A DNA stretch of 64,000 nt from Barnesiella sp. An22 (GTDB taxonomy: Bacteria > Bacteroidota > Bacteroidia > Bacteroidales > Barnesiellaceae): positions 310,001-374,000 of the forward strand of contig NZ_NFJR01000001.1 of the NCBI RefSeq assembly GCF_002159975.1, read 5' to 3'. Positions 1 through 8,895 of this stretch are shown here, piece by piece; the first letter of the stretch is position 1, and each line of letters begins with the position of its first letter. The position numbers were made by a program, and so were the translations under genes. The notes beneath the pieces were generated by a model, which ran no database searches, was not told the DNA's origin, and saw only the letters and a list, made by a program, of their open reading frames with translations.

Positions 1-1
1 C

Positions 2-511
2 GACAAGGCCAACATCCTGGCCACCTCGCGGCTCTGGCGCGAAGTGACACAAGAGATTGCCGCCGAATATCCCGAAGTAGAGACCGAGTTTCTCTTCGTC
101 GACAACGCCGCCATGCGCATGATTCAATGGCCCAAGAGCTTCGACGTCATCGTGACCGAAAACATGTTCGGCGACATCCTCACCGACGAGGGGTCGGTCA
201 TCACCGGCTCGCTGGGCATGCTGCCCTCGGCCTCGATCGGGCTGCACACCTCGGTATTCGAGCCCATACACGGCTCCTACCCGCAAGCCGCCGGCAAAGA
301 CATAGCCAACCCGCTGGCCACGATTCTGTCGACCGCCATGATGTTCGAATACGCCTTCGATCTGAAAGCCGAGGCCGACCTCATCAGGCAAGCCGTAGCC
401 GAGTCGATGAAAGCCGGCATCGTGACCGAGGATATTGCCGACCCGGGAGCCCCCACCTGCCACACCCACGAGGTAGGCGAGTGGATTGTAAAATGGATTG
501 AGCAACATTAA
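2..511 (+). CDS. leuB: 3-isopropylmalate dehydrogenase, C-terminal part (5' end outside window)
   Basis: Oxidative decarboxylation of 3-isopropylmalate in cytoplasmic leucine synthesis. The open frame runs in from the window edge, with [15 protein letters not shown] ahead of the first in-window start-like codon, so the first GTG is not the true start. Family motifs visible are [32 protein letters not shown] (metal and substrate binding), the LGMLPSAS loop and [20 protein letters not shown] (NAD-binding region). About 170 residues remain of a family length near 350. It ends just before a hairpin shared with the convergent OmpA gene. The rest of a leu operon would lie upstream, outside the window. 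Identification is firm. Confidence 0.95.
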   Translation, partial: DKANILATSRLWREVTQEIAAEYPEVETEFLFVDNAAMRMIQWPKSFDVIVTENMFGDILTDEGSVITGSLGMLPSASIGLHTSVFEPIHGSYPQAAGKDIANPLATILSTAMMFEYAFDLKAEADLIRQAVAESMKAGIVTEDIADPGAPTCHTHEVGEWIVKWIEQH

Positions 512-542
512 GACAGAACCGAGTCGCACTACCGACATACAA

Positions 543-577
543 AAAGCGGGTGACCTGCACACAAGGTCATCCGCTTT
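543..577. terminator. Bidirectional hairpin between convergent leuB and OmpA-family gene
   Basis: A 14-bp stem (AAAGCGGGTGACCT against AGGTCATCCGCTTT, one G/T-type mismatch) with a 7-base loop, flanked by A-rich and T-rich sequence. It lies between the stops of two convergent genes and could terminate both. Confidence 0.75.
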
Positions 578-600
578 CGCATTAAAAACAGACTCTGTTA

Positions 601-1794
601 TCACTGGGCCGAACCGGCAAAGACGACGATGCGATTCCAGTTATTGTTCTTCGGATACAGTTGCGAGTCGCTGCCGTTAGCTACGATTTGTATCCGTTTT
701 TTATCGATGTTGTATTTCCCGGTGAGCAGCTTTACCACCGATTCGGCACGGCGTTGGCTCAGTTGCTTGTTATACTCGGGAGTACCCGTATCCTTGTCGG
801 CATACCCTATCACCGAGATATTGCACGAGGGGTTGCTCTTGAGCCACTGGGCGATGTTGTAGACGTTGACCATCTCTTCGTCGGAGACCACGGCACTGTT
901 GATGGTGAAGCGTACCACACCGGTCAACTCCTGGTTGCAGCCGGCCGGCTCAACAACCGTTACCTCCTCGACAACCGGTTCGGGACAGGGCGGGCACTCT
1001 ACCTCTTGCGACTCACACTCCTCGAGCTGGCCTCTCAACCGGTTCACTTTGTTGTTCAGCTGGTTAATCATCATCTGGTCGGCATACGCATCATAAGCTT
1101 TGAAGCGCTCTTTACCGAACTTGATCGAGAAACCGCCGACAGCCGAAACGACACTCTCAACCTCTTTTCCCTCGACAATACCGTTGAAGTGGTCGCCAAT
1201 GAGGTTGCCACGACCTTCGAGGAAGAAGTCGACATAGTGCGACAATCTGAAATTCAACTTGATACCGGCCGTAATGGGGAAAGCATAGGTCTTGCTGCCA
1301 TACGGCGTATTGTGGAACGAATAGATACCACCGGCACCGGCAAAAGGAATAATCGAGAAGACACGACGCTCGTTATAGCCGTGGAAGGTGTTGAACATAT
1401 CCCACATCAAATCGCCATAGACTGCAGCGTAACGCATGTGCGTCATCACCCCTTCGGAGAATGGCCAATTGGTATGCAGGGCTCCACCCATAGCCGACAG
1501 ACGGAATCCCAGATAAGGGCTTATCCACTTGCCTACGGCAAAGTTCATGGCCAAGGTATATTGAGCATCGCCCGTGTGCTCGGTCAAGAAAGTCTGACCA
1601 CCGGCACCCAACGAAATGAACCAGTTGTTTTTATGGCTATCGGAGTAGTATCGAGGCTTGCCGGGCAGAACCTCGGTCACCGAAACATCTTCTTCGACGA
1701 TAATCGCTTGTGCCGAAGCCGATTCGACATATCCGCAAAGCGATGTTGTAGCCGCAGCTACTGCTAAAAAAAAGAATTTTGTTTTCATCTTCAT
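601..1794 (-). CDS. OmpA-family outer membrane protein with N-terminal beta-barrel
   Basis: Predicted outer-membrane porin-like protein anchored to peptidoglycan. Residues 1 to about 29 are a Sec signal peptide ending ASAQA. Residues about 50-235 have alternating aromatic/polar strands (NNWFISLGAGGQTF, ISPYLGFRLSAMGG, HYVDFFLEGRGNL) typical of an 8-stranded barrel. A short helix (QMMINQLNNKVNRLRGQLEECE) leads into a Cys/Pro hinge (ECPPCPEP). Residues about 290-397 form the OmpA C-terminal domain, with VRFTINSAVVSDEE and SVIGYADKDTGTPEYNKQLSQRR carrying the peptidoglycan-binding Asp and Arg. Length 397 aa is usual for Bacteroidales OmpA proteins. It is monocistronic and convergent with leuB. 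The start could be Met1 or Met3. Confidence 0.88.
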   Translation of the reverse strand: MKMKTKFFFLAVAAATTSLCGYVESASAQAIIVEEDVSVTEVLPGKPRYYSDSHKNNWFISLGAGGQTFLTEHTGDAQYTLAMNFAVGKWISPYLGFRLSAMGGALHTNWPFSEGVMTHMRYAAVYGDLMWDMFNTFHGYNERRVFSIIPFAGAGGIYSFHNTPYGSKTYAFPITAGIKLNFRLSHYVDFFLEGRGNLIGDHFNGIVEGKEVESVVSAVGGFSIKFGKERFKAYDAYADQMMINQLNNKVNRLRGQLEECESQEVECPPCPEPVVEEVTVVEPAGCNQELTGVVRFTINSAVVSDEEMVNVYNIAQWLKSNPSCNISVIGYADKDTGTPEYNKQLSQRRAESVVKLLTGKYNIDKKRIQIVANGSDSQLYPKNNNWNRIVVFAGSAQ

Positions 1795-2002
1795 GCGTTT
1801 TAGTTATACAATTTTGCTGTTTACAGTTCAAAAAGAGAGCAGCCGGTCGTCGCTACTATCTGTTTTTGTAACCTAAAACAACCGGATAAAAGAATGTGTT
1901 CACCGGCCGAAGAGAAAAGAATAGGAAAAATCCATACTATTTAGCCCTTGTAAGCGTCTCATAAAAAATGAAAACAGCATATAGCGGTTGGTAATAAATT
2001 AC

Positions 2003-2010
2003 TAAATTTG
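2003..2010 (+). promoter_or_regulatory. Bacteroidetes-type -7 box upstream of the LytM protein
   Basis: TAAATTTG matches the TAnnTTTG consensus. It lies 54 bases before the ATG at 2065, which argues for that start rather than the upstream in-frame Met at 2008. No good -33 element at the expected distance. Confidence 0.5.
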
Positions 2011-2064
2011 CACGTAGCCGATGAATATCATACCTTTATAGTAGCAAACAGAGTCATAGAATCT

Positions 2065-2934
2065 ATGAAACGAAATAAAAAGAGTTCCGATTTCTTTCCC
2101 CGGAAACGCTCCAAATACAAACTGACCTTCTTCAACGAGAGTTCGCTGGAGGATGTGTGGACCATCTGTTTCTCGCGGACGGGAGCCATCATAACCGCCA
2201 TACTACTCGTTGCCCTTATCGTCATAGCCATACTCTCGATTATCGTAGGTACCCCGGTGAGGAATCTGCTGCCCGGCTACCTGAAGACCGAAGAGCGTAT
2301 CGAGATGGTCGACAAAATCCTGCGGGTCGACTCGCTGGCTGCCGAGGTGCAACGGCGCGATGCCTACATCGAGAACCTCGCGGCCATACTCACGGGCGAA
2401 ATCAAAATCGACTCCATCGGCCAGCAGGCCGACAGTCTGCTCTCGACCCGCAGAGATACCCTGCTGCCCCAGTCGCAACGGATGAAAGAGTATGTAAAGC
2501 AGTACGAACAGGAAGAGAAATATACCCTCAACGTCTTTACCCCCACCACCCCTATCGACGGCAAACTCTTCTACACGCCGCTGAAGGGCGAAATCGTGCA
2601 GGGCTACGACCCGCATGCGGGACACTTCGGCGTAGAGGTGCAGTGCCCGCGCAATACGGCTGTATCGTCGGTGCTCGACGGGACCATCGTTTCGGCCGGA
2701 TACACTCCCGACTATGGCTATGTGGTGGCCATACAGCACAGCAACAACTATCTGTCTATCTACAAATACAACTCGGGCATCCTGAAAGCTATCGGCGAAA
2801 AGGTGCTGGGCGGCGAGAAAATTGCCGTTACCGGCTGGGGAAAGGGCAAATCGTCGAAACAATCGTGCACAGCCGAATTTCAGTTATGGCACATGGGACA
2901 ATCGCTCGACCCCGAAAAATATATTACTTTCTGA
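2065..2934 (+). CDS. Membrane-anchored M23/LytM-domain protein, probably non-catalytic
   Basis: Start at MKRNKKSSDFF is chosen because a -7 promoter box overlaps the longer reading. The protein (289 aa) has a basic N-terminus, a transmembrane helix at about residues 41-61, a helical periplasmic stalk (residues about 70-150) and a C-terminal LytM fold (GHFGVEVQCPRNTAVSSVLDG, then YGYVVAIQHSNNYLSIYKYNS). In active M23 endopeptidases the first motif is HxxxD and the last is HxH (YAHLS). Here the Asp is Glu and the first His of HxH is Lys (IYKYN), so zinc-dependent hydrolysis is unlikely. Known degenerate LytM proteins (EnvC/NlpD type) activate amidases or scaffold the envelope; a similar role here is inference. 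Confidence 0.82.
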   Translation: MKRNKKSSDFFPRKRSKYKLTFFNESSLEDVWTICFSRTGAIITAILLVALIVIAILSIIVGTPVRNLLPGYLKTEERIEMVDKILRVDSLAAEVQRRDAYIENLAAILTGEIKIDSIGQQADSLLSTRRDTLLPQSQRMKEYVKQYEQEEKYTLNVFTPTTPIDGKLFYTPLKGEIVQGYDPHAGHFGVEVQCPRNTAVSSVLDGTIVSAGYTPDYGYVVAIQHSNNYLSIYKYNSGILKAIGEKVLGGEKIAVTGWGKGKSSKQSCTAEFQLWHMGQSLDPEKYITF

Positions 2935-2965
2935 CCTCGATTCGCAGAAGATGGACTTTATTTTA

Positions 2966-2973
2966 TACCTTTG
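2966..2973 (+). promoter_or_regulatory. -7 promoter box for dxr
   Basis: TACCTTTG fits TAnnTTTG and sits 38 bases before the dxr ATG, in the 76-bp gap after the LytM gene. Suggests the dxr-rseP-methyltransferase-M49 run has its own promoter. Confidence 0.55.
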
Positions 2974-3010
2974 CATAGTTTAACCCGAGGATTCTGACAT
3001 CTTAACCCGA

Positions 3011-4162
3011 ATGAAAAAACAATTAGCCATATTAGGTTCGACAGGCTCGATCGGCACCCAGACTCTGGACGTGGTTGCCGAATATCCCGACCTGTTCGAA
3101 GTATATACCCTGACAGCCAACAACAACGTAGAGCTGCTTATCGAACAAGCCAAACGATTCAACCCCGACTCGGTAGTCATTGCCAACGAGGCCCACTACC
3201 CCCGGTTGAAAGAGGCCTTGAAGGAGTATCCCATCAAGGTCTATGCCGGCGACGAGGCCATAGCCCAAATCGTCGAGGCTGCCCCCATCGACATCGTGGT
3301 TACCGCCATGGTGGGCTACGCGGGGCTGAGACCGACCATCCGCGCCATCGAGGCTCACAAGACCATAGCCTTGGCCAACAAGGAGACCCTGGTTGTGGCG
3401 GGCGACCTCATCAAACAGCTCGCGCTCGAATACCACGCCCCCATTATTCCCGTCGACTCGGAGCACTCGGCCATCTTCCAATGCCTGGTAGGCGAGTGGG
3501 ACAACCCCATCGACAAGATTATCCTCACCGCTTCGGGCGGCCCCTTCAGAGAGTTGACAGCCGAACAGATGAAACACGTCACCAAAAACGACGCCCTCAA
3601 GCATCCCAAGTGGAACATGGGGCATAAAATCACCATCGACTCGGCCACTCTGATGAACAAGGGATTCGAGATGATTGAGGCCAAATGGCTTTTCGACGTC
3701 GACCCCAAAGACATAGAGATAGCCGTGCACCCGCAATCGATCGTGCACTCGATGGTACAGTTCAAAGACGGTACGGTGAAGGCTCAGCTGGGCGTGCAGG
3801 ACATGAGGCTGCCCATACGCTACGCCCTCTCCTACCCGGCACGACTCGAGAGCCCCAACTCGAAACTCACTCTCGAGCAGTATGCCCACCTCACCTTCGA
3901 GCGTCCCGACCTCGAGCGGTTCCCCCTGCTTCGCTATGCCTTCGACGCCGTAGCCGAGGGGGGCAACATGCCCTGCATCATGAATGCCGCCAACGAAATA
4001 GCCGTGGCTGCCTTCCTCCACGATGCCATCGACTACCCCAGCATTGCCCGCATCGTGGCCGAAACGATGGCTCACATCGAGTTCATCGCCTCGCCCCGAT
4101 ACGAAGATTACGTACACACCAACCAGCTGGCTCGCGACTATGCGACCACGCTGCTTCAATAA
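3011..4162 (+). CDS. dxr: 1-deoxy-D-xylulose 5-phosphate reductoisomerase
   Basis: Second step of the MEP isoprenoid pathway: NADPH-dependent rearrangement of DXP to MEP in the cytoplasm. The N-terminal Rossmann motif LGSTGSIGTQTLDVV, LANKETLVVAG, the catalytic metal-binding PVDSEHSAIFQCL, the flexible-loop region LTASGGPFR and the NKGFEMIEAKWLF motif are all present. Length 383 aa is normal. A -7 promoter box lies 38 bases upstream. The rseP start follows 26 bases after the stop, a pairing common in bacteria (dxr-rseP), so they are probably cotranscribed. Confidence 0.97.
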   Translation: MKKQLAILGSTGSIGTQTLDVVAEYPDLFEVYTLTANNNVELLIEQAKRFNPDSVVIANEAHYPRLKEALKEYPIKVYAGDEAIAQIVEAAPIDIVVTAMVGYAGLRPTIRAIEAHKTIALANKETLVVAGDLIKQLALEYHAPIIPVDSEHSAIFQCLVGEWDNPIDKIILTASGGPFRELTAEQMKHVTKNDALKHPKWNMGHKITIDSATLMNKGFEMIEAKWLFDVDPKDIEIAVHPQSIVHSMVQFKDGTVKAQLGVQDMRLPIRYALSYPARLESPNSKLTLEQYAHLTFERPDLERFPLLRYAFDAVAEGGNMPCIMNAANEIAVAAFLHDAIDYPSIARIVAETMAHIEFIASPRYEDYVHTNQLARDYATTLLQ

Positions 4163-4188
4163 CCCGCTAAAACAATTTGTATACGCCG

Positions 4189-5511
4189 ATGGAAACATTC
4201 CTCATAAAAACCGTACAACTCCTGTTGAGCCTCTCGATACTGGTCATCGTACACGAGTTCGGACACTTCATCTTTGCCCGCCTGTTCAAGGTTCGAGTCG
4301 AGAAGTTCTACCTCTTTTTCGACCCCTGGTTCTCGCTCTTCAAGTTCAAGCCCAAAAACAGCCACACCGAGTATGGCGTGGGCTGGCTGCCGCTGGGCGG
4401 ATATGTGAAGATTGCCGGCATGATAGACGAGTCGATGGACCGCGAGCAGATGAAACAGCCCCCCAAACCGTGGGAGTTCCGCTCGAAACCGGCCTGGCAA
4501 CGGCTGCTCATCATGGTGGCCGGCGTGGTCTTCAACTTCATCCTGGCCATCTTCATCTACTCGATGATTGCCTATACGTGGGGCACCACCTACATCCCGT
4601 TCAAAAATGCCTACGCCGGCATGGAGTATTGCCAGTCGGCCAAAGAGATAGGATTCCGCGACGGCGACATACCCTTGACGGCCGACGGGGCAGAGCTCGG
4701 ATTCATGTCGAGCGAGACCCTGCAGCAAATCGTAGAGGCCAAGCAGGTACAGGTGCTGCGCAACAACGACACGGTGACGATTGCCATACCCAAGGACTTC
4801 ATGCTGCGCCTTATCGACAAGGAGGAGCAGTTTGCCATGTACCGCATTCCGCCGGTCGTTTATGAAGCCTCGGCCAATACGGGTGCCCAACGGGCCGGAT
4901 TGCTGAAGGGCGACCGCATCCTCTCCATCGACAGCGTAGCCACCCCGTCGCTCGACGAGCTGCACCAGGTACTCTCGACTCGCCGCGACACCACCGTGAC
5001 CGTAGCCTACCTGCGCAACGGTGCGTTGCAGACCACGGCCGTAGCCACCGACTCGGTAGGCAACCTGGGCATTCTCATCTCGCCCCTGGTCGAAAGCTAC
5101 GAAGTGGTAACCGAGCACTACGGCTTCTGGGAGTCATTCCCCAAAGGTATCGAACTGGGTGTGAGCAAACTGACAAGCTACGTCAACAGCATGAAATATG
5201 TCTTCACCAAAGAGGGAGCGCAAAGCCTGGGGGGCTTCGGAGCCATTGGCAGCATCTTCCCCGAGCGGTGGGACTGGGAGTCGTTCTGGAGCATGACGGC
5301 CTTCCTGTCGGTCATCCTGGCCTTCATGAACATCCTGCCCATACCGGCCCTCGACGGCGGCCATGTGCTCTTCCTGCTCTACGAGGTGATAACCCGCCGC
5401 AAGCCCAACGAAAAATTCATGGAGTATGCCCAAATGTGCGGCATGATTTTCCTGCTGGCCCTGCTCATCTATGCCAACGGAAACGACATCGTCCGCTTCT
5501 TTTTCAAATAA
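4189..5511 (+). CDS. rseP: RIP metalloprotease RseP (site-2 protease)
   Basis: Integral inner-membrane zinc protease that cleaves transmembrane segments, classically of anti-sigma factors. The ATG at 4189 gives METFLIKTVQ and places the zinc motif HEFGH at residues 22-26 inside the first transmembrane helix, as in the family; the longer reading needs a TTG start. There are membrane segments near residues 105-130, 360-390 and 410-435, tandem PDZ-like domains between about 130 and 310, and the third zinc ligand in ALDGGH near the C-terminus. 440 aa. Because the Dma-like anti-sigma factor at 13382 has a single inner-membrane helix, RseP is a plausible but unproven processing enzyme for it. Confidence 0.95.
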   Translation: METFLIKTVQLLLSLSILVIVHEFGHFIFARLFKVRVEKFYLFFDPWFSLFKFKPKNSHTEYGVGWLPLGGYVKIAGMIDESMDREQMKQPPKPWEFRSKPAWQRLLIMVAGVVFNFILAIFIYSMIAYTWGTTYIPFKNAYAGMEYCQSAKEIGFRDGDIPLTADGAELGFMSSETLQQIVEAKQVQVLRNNDTVTIAIPKDFMLRLIDKEEQFAMYRIPPVVYEASANTGAQRAGLLKGDRILSIDSVATPSLDELHQVLSTRRDTTVTVAYLRNGALQTTAVATDSVGNLGILISPLVESYEVVTEHYGFWESFPKGIELGVSKLTSYVNSMKYVFTKEGAQSLGGFGAIGSIFPERWDWESFWSMTAFLSVILAFMNILPIPALDGGHVLFLLYEVITRRKPNEKFMEYAQMCGMIFLLALLIYANGNDIVRFFFK

Positions 5512-5517
5512 CCGATT

Positions 5518-6699
5518 ATGAACTATACGAAAATAACATTGAAACCGGGTAAGGAAGATTCGTTCCACCGCTTCCACCCGTGGGTATTTTCCGGCGCCAT
5601 ATACCGCTTTGAGAAACAGCCGGAAGAGGGAGAAATTGTCGAAGTGACCGACCACCAGGGCAACTTTATCGGTGTCGGGCAATATCAGATCGGCAGCATC
5701 GCCGTGCGCATCCTGTCGTTCAAACCCGAGACCATCGACGAGGCTTTCTATGTGAAGCGCCTGCAAGAGGCCTACAACGTGCGGCTCAGTCTGGCACTGC
5801 TCAACGAGCACAACAACACCTGCCGCCTGGTACACGGCGAGGGCGACAACCTGCCGGGCCTCATCGTCGACCTCTATGACCGCACGGCCGTCATGCAGGC
5901 CCACACGCCGGGCATGCACTATGCCCGTCACCAGATTGCCGAAGCGTTGAAAACCGTCCTGGGCGACCGCATCGACAACATCTACTACAAGTCGGAGACG
6001 ACCCTCCCCTACAAGGCCGAACTCGATGCCGAGAACGAATATCTGCTGGGAGGCGACGCCCCCAACATCGCCACCGAAAACGGACTGAAATTCTATGTCG
6101 ACTGGGTGCGCGGACAAAAAACCGGCTTCTTTGTAGACCAACGCGAGAACCGTGCCCTGCTCGAGCGGTATGCCCGCGGCCGTTCGGTGTTGAACATGTT
6201 CTGCTACACGGGTGGATTCTCGTTCTATGCCATGCGAGGCAATGCCAAGCTGGTGCACTCGGTCGACAGTTCGTCGAAAGCCATCGACCTCACCTGCCGG
6301 AACGTGGAGCTGAACTTCCCCGGCGACAGCCGTCACCAGGCCTTTGCCGAGGATGCGTTCAAGTTTCTCGACTCCATGGGCGACCAGTACGACCTCATCA
6401 TACTCGACCCACCGGCCTTCGCCAAACACAAGAAGGTGCTGAACAACGCCCTGCAAGGCTACCGCAAGCTCAATGCCAAGGCCATCGAGAAGATTCGCCC
6501 GGGCGGCATCCTCTTCACCTTCTCCTGTTCGCAGGTGGTAAGCAAGGAGAATTTCAGGCTGGCGGTCTTCAGCGCGGCGGCACAGACGGGGCGCAACGTG
6601 CGCATCCTGCACCAGCTCACCCAGCCGGCCGACCACCCCGTAAACATCTACCACCCCGAAGGCGAATACCTGAAAGGGCTGGTTCTCTATGTAGAATAA
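5518..6699 (+). CDS. PUA-domain class I SAM-dependent rRNA methyltransferase, RlmI-like
   Basis: Likely modifies a cytosine C5 in 23S rRNA, by similarity to the RlmI/YccW family. The N-terminal PUA domain (residues 1 to about 75) includes HPWVFSGAIYR. A central EEHP-like linker follows, then a Rossmann methyltransferase domain with the SAM motif NMFCYTGGFSFYAM, the acidic VDSSSKAID and the catalytic-loop DPPAFAKHKK, and FSCSQVVSKENF near the end. 393 aa is the family length. It begins 6 bases after the rseP stop, so it is in the same transcript. The target base cannot be read from sequence. Confidence 0.9.
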   Translation: MNYTKITLKPGKEDSFHRFHPWVFSGAIYRFEKQPEEGEIVEVTDHQGNFIGVGQYQIGSIAVRILSFKPETIDEAFYVKRLQEAYNVRLSLALLNEHNNTCRLVHGEGDNLPGLIVDLYDRTAVMQAHTPGMHYARHQIAEALKTVLGDRIDNIYYKSETTLPYKAELDAENEYLLGGDAPNIATENGLKFYVDWVRGQKTGFFVDQRENRALLERYARGRSVLNMFCYTGGFSFYAMRGNAKLVHSVDSSSKAIDLTCRNVELNFPGDSRHQAFAEDAFKFLDSMGDQYDLIILDPPAFAKHKKVLNNALQGYRKLNAKAIEKIRPGGILFTFSCSQVVSKENFRLAVFSAAAQTGRNVRILHQLTQPADHPVNIYHPEGEYLKGLVLYVE

Positions 6700-6721
6700 A
6701 CCAATTTCAAAATCACATTAT

Positions 6722-8770
6722 ATGAAAAAAATCGTTTGTACCATGGCTTCATTGCTAATCTTGGCCTCGTGTGCTACCCAAGAAAAGAAAGACGACTTCG
6801 ACTACACCGTAGAGTCGTTTGCCGATCTGGAAATCCTGCGCTACAAAGTACCGGGATTCGAAGAGTTGACACTTCAACAGAAAGAGCTGGTCTACTACCT
6901 CTCCGAGGCTGCCGCCTACGGTCGGGACATTCTCTATGACCAGAACGGAAAATGGAACCTGGCTATCCGCCGTACCCTCGAAGCAATCTATCAGGACTAT
7001 ACCGGCGACCGCCAAAGCGAAGACTTCAAGAACTTCGAAGTATACCTGAAACGGGTATGGTTCTCCAACGGTATCCACCACCACTACGGATGCGATAAAT
7101 TCGTGCCCGGTTTCTCGCAAGAGTTCTTTGTCGATGCCGTGAAATCGCTCGACCCGAAGAAACTGCCGCTCACCGAAGGTGCTACGGTCGACGACCTCCT
7201 CAATACGCTGGTGCCCGTTATCTTCGACCCTACGGTCATGCCTAAACGGGTGAACCAGGCTGCCGGCGAAGACCTCATCGCCACCTCGGCCTGCAACTAT
7301 TACGACGGGGTAACCCAAGCCGAAGCCGAGGCCTTCTACAGCAACATGAAGGACCCCAAAGACGAGACTCCCATCTCTTACGGACTGAACAGCCGTCTGG
7401 TAAAACGCGACGGCAAGATTATGGAAGAGACCTACAAAGTAGGCGGCCTCTACACCGAAGCTATCGAAAAGATCGTATTCTGGTTGCAGAAAGCAGCCGG
7501 CGTAGCCGAGAACGACCAACAGAAACAGGTCATCGAGAAACTCATCGAATATTACCAGACAGGCGACCTGAAAGACTTTGACGAGTACGCTATCCTGTGG
7601 GTAAAAGACCTCGATTCGCAAGTCGACTTCGTAAACGGCTTTACCGAGACCTACGGCGACCCGCTGGGCATGAAAGCCAGCTGGGAGTCGATTGTCAACT
7701 TCAAGAACCTCGAAGCCTCGAAACGCACCCACACCATCAGCGAAAACGCCCAATGGTTCGAAGACCACTCGCCGGTAGATGCCCGCTTCAAGAAAGAGGA
7801 GGTAAAGGGTGTATCGGCCAAGGTCATCACCGCTGCCATGCTGGCCGGCGACTGCTACCCCTCGACACCGATCGGTATCAACCTGCCCAACTCCAACTGG
7901 ATTCGCCACCTGCACGGCTCCAAGTCGGTAACCATCGAAAACATTACCGAGGCTTACGAGAAGGCTGCCCAGGGTAACGGATTCAACGACGAGTTCGTAT
8001 GGAGCGACACCGAGCGCGACCTTATCAACAAATATCTGCTCCAGGCCGACAACCTGCACACCGACCTGCACGAGTGCCTGGGTCACGGTTCGGGCAAGCT
8101 GCTCCCCGGTGTAGACCCCGATGCCCTGAAGGCTTACAGCTCTACGCTCGAGGAGGCTCGTGCCGACCTCTTCGCTCTCTACTACATGGCCGATTCCAAA
8201 ATTCTGGAACTGGGTCTGCTCCCCTCGCCCGATGCTTACAAAGCTGCTTACTATCAATACATGATGAACGGTCTGATGACTCAGCTCACCCGCATCGAGC
8301 CGGGCAAGAATATCGAAGAATCGCACATGCGCAACCGTCAGCTCATCGCCCGCTGGGCCTATGAGCACGGCAAAGCCGACAAGGTAATCGAGTTTGCCAA
8401 ACGCGACGGCAAGACCTACGTGGTAGTGAACGACTACGAGAAACTGCGCACGCTCCTCGGACAACTGTTGGCCGAAGTACAACGCATCAAATCGGAAGGC
8501 GACTACGAGAGCGGTAAAAATCTGGTTGAACAATATGGTGTCATCGTCGACCCCGAACTGCACAAAGAGGTTCTGGCCCGTTACGAGAACCTGCACATCG
8601 CTCCCTACAAGGGATTTGTCAACCCCGTATACACGCCGGTTACCGATGCCAACGGCAACATTACCGACATCAAGATTTCGTACAACGAAGGTTATGCCGA
8701 GCAGATGCTGAGATACTCGAAAGATTACTCGCCGCTGCCCATCTGCACACCCTTCCCGGTTAAGAAATAA
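6722..8770 (+). CDS. Dipeptidyl peptidase III-type (M49) lipoprotein
   Basis: Zinc metallopeptidase expected to release dipeptides from peptide N-termini. The first 20 residues are a lipoprotein signal with lipobox LASC, so the mature protein is lipid-anchored in the envelope rather than cytosolic like eukaryotic DPP3. The M49-specific zinc motif with an extra residue (HECLGH, about residues 450-455, followed by GSGKLLPG) and the second motif EEARADLFALYYM are intact. 682 aa, typical of Bacteroidetes M49 enzymes; some databases mislabel this family as dihydrofolate reductase. It starts 22 bases after the methyltransferase and ends 20 bases before a strong terminator, closing the dxr transcript. 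Confidence 0.9.
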   Translation: MKKIVCTMASLLILASCATQEKKDDFDYTVESFADLEILRYKVPGFEELTLQQKELVYYLSEAAAYGRDILYDQNGKWNLAIRRTLEAIYQDYTGDRQSEDFKNFEVYLKRVWFSNGIHHHYGCDKFVPGFSQEFFVDAVKSLDPKKLPLTEGATVDDLLNTLVPVIFDPTVMPKRVNQAAGEDLIATSACNYYDGVTQAEAEAFYSNMKDPKDETPISYGLNSRLVKRDGKIMEETYKVGGLYTEAIEKIVFWLQKAAGVAENDQQKQVIEKLIEYYQTGDLKDFDEYAILWVKDLDSQVDFVNGFTETYGDPLGMKASWESIVNFKNLEASKRTHTISENAQWFEDHSPVDARFKKEEVKGVSAKVITAAMLAGDCYPSTPIGINLPNSNWIRHLHGSKSVTIENITEAYEKAAQGNGFNDEFVWSDTERDLINKYLLQADNLHTDLHECLGHGSGKLLPGVDPDALKAYSSTLEEARADLFALYYMADSKILELGLLPSPDAYKAAYYQYMMNGLMTQLTRIEPGKNIEESHMRNRQLIARWAYEHGKADKVIEFAKRDGKTYVVVNDYEKLRTLLGQLLAEVQRIKSEGDYESGKNLVEQYGVIVDPELHKEVLARYENLHIAPYKGFVNPVYTPVTDANGNITDIKISYNEGYAEQMLRYSKDYSPLPICTPFPVKK

Positions 8771-8790
8771 GTTCTTATCCCGATAACCCG

Positions 8791-8831
8791 CTCGGCCCGA
8801 CATTTCCAAAATGCCGGGCCGAGTTTTTTTT
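8791..8831 (+). terminator. Rho-independent terminator after the M49 gene
   Basis: A 15-bp stem (CTCGGCCCGACATTT against AAATGCCGGGCCGAG, one mismatch) followed by eight T residues. Strong intrinsic terminator. Confidence 0.93.
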
Positions 8832-8895
8832 GCCAACTATCTTGTGTGCTCCCTTGTTTTTAATTCGTATCTTGCGGAAAAATTCTGAAATCGTC

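Noticed and set aside
6755-8836. Long antisense open frame across the M49 gene, and similar ones across purA, glnN, dxr and thiC
   Set aside because: Shadow frames caused by codon bias; no start context, motifs or independent promoters.
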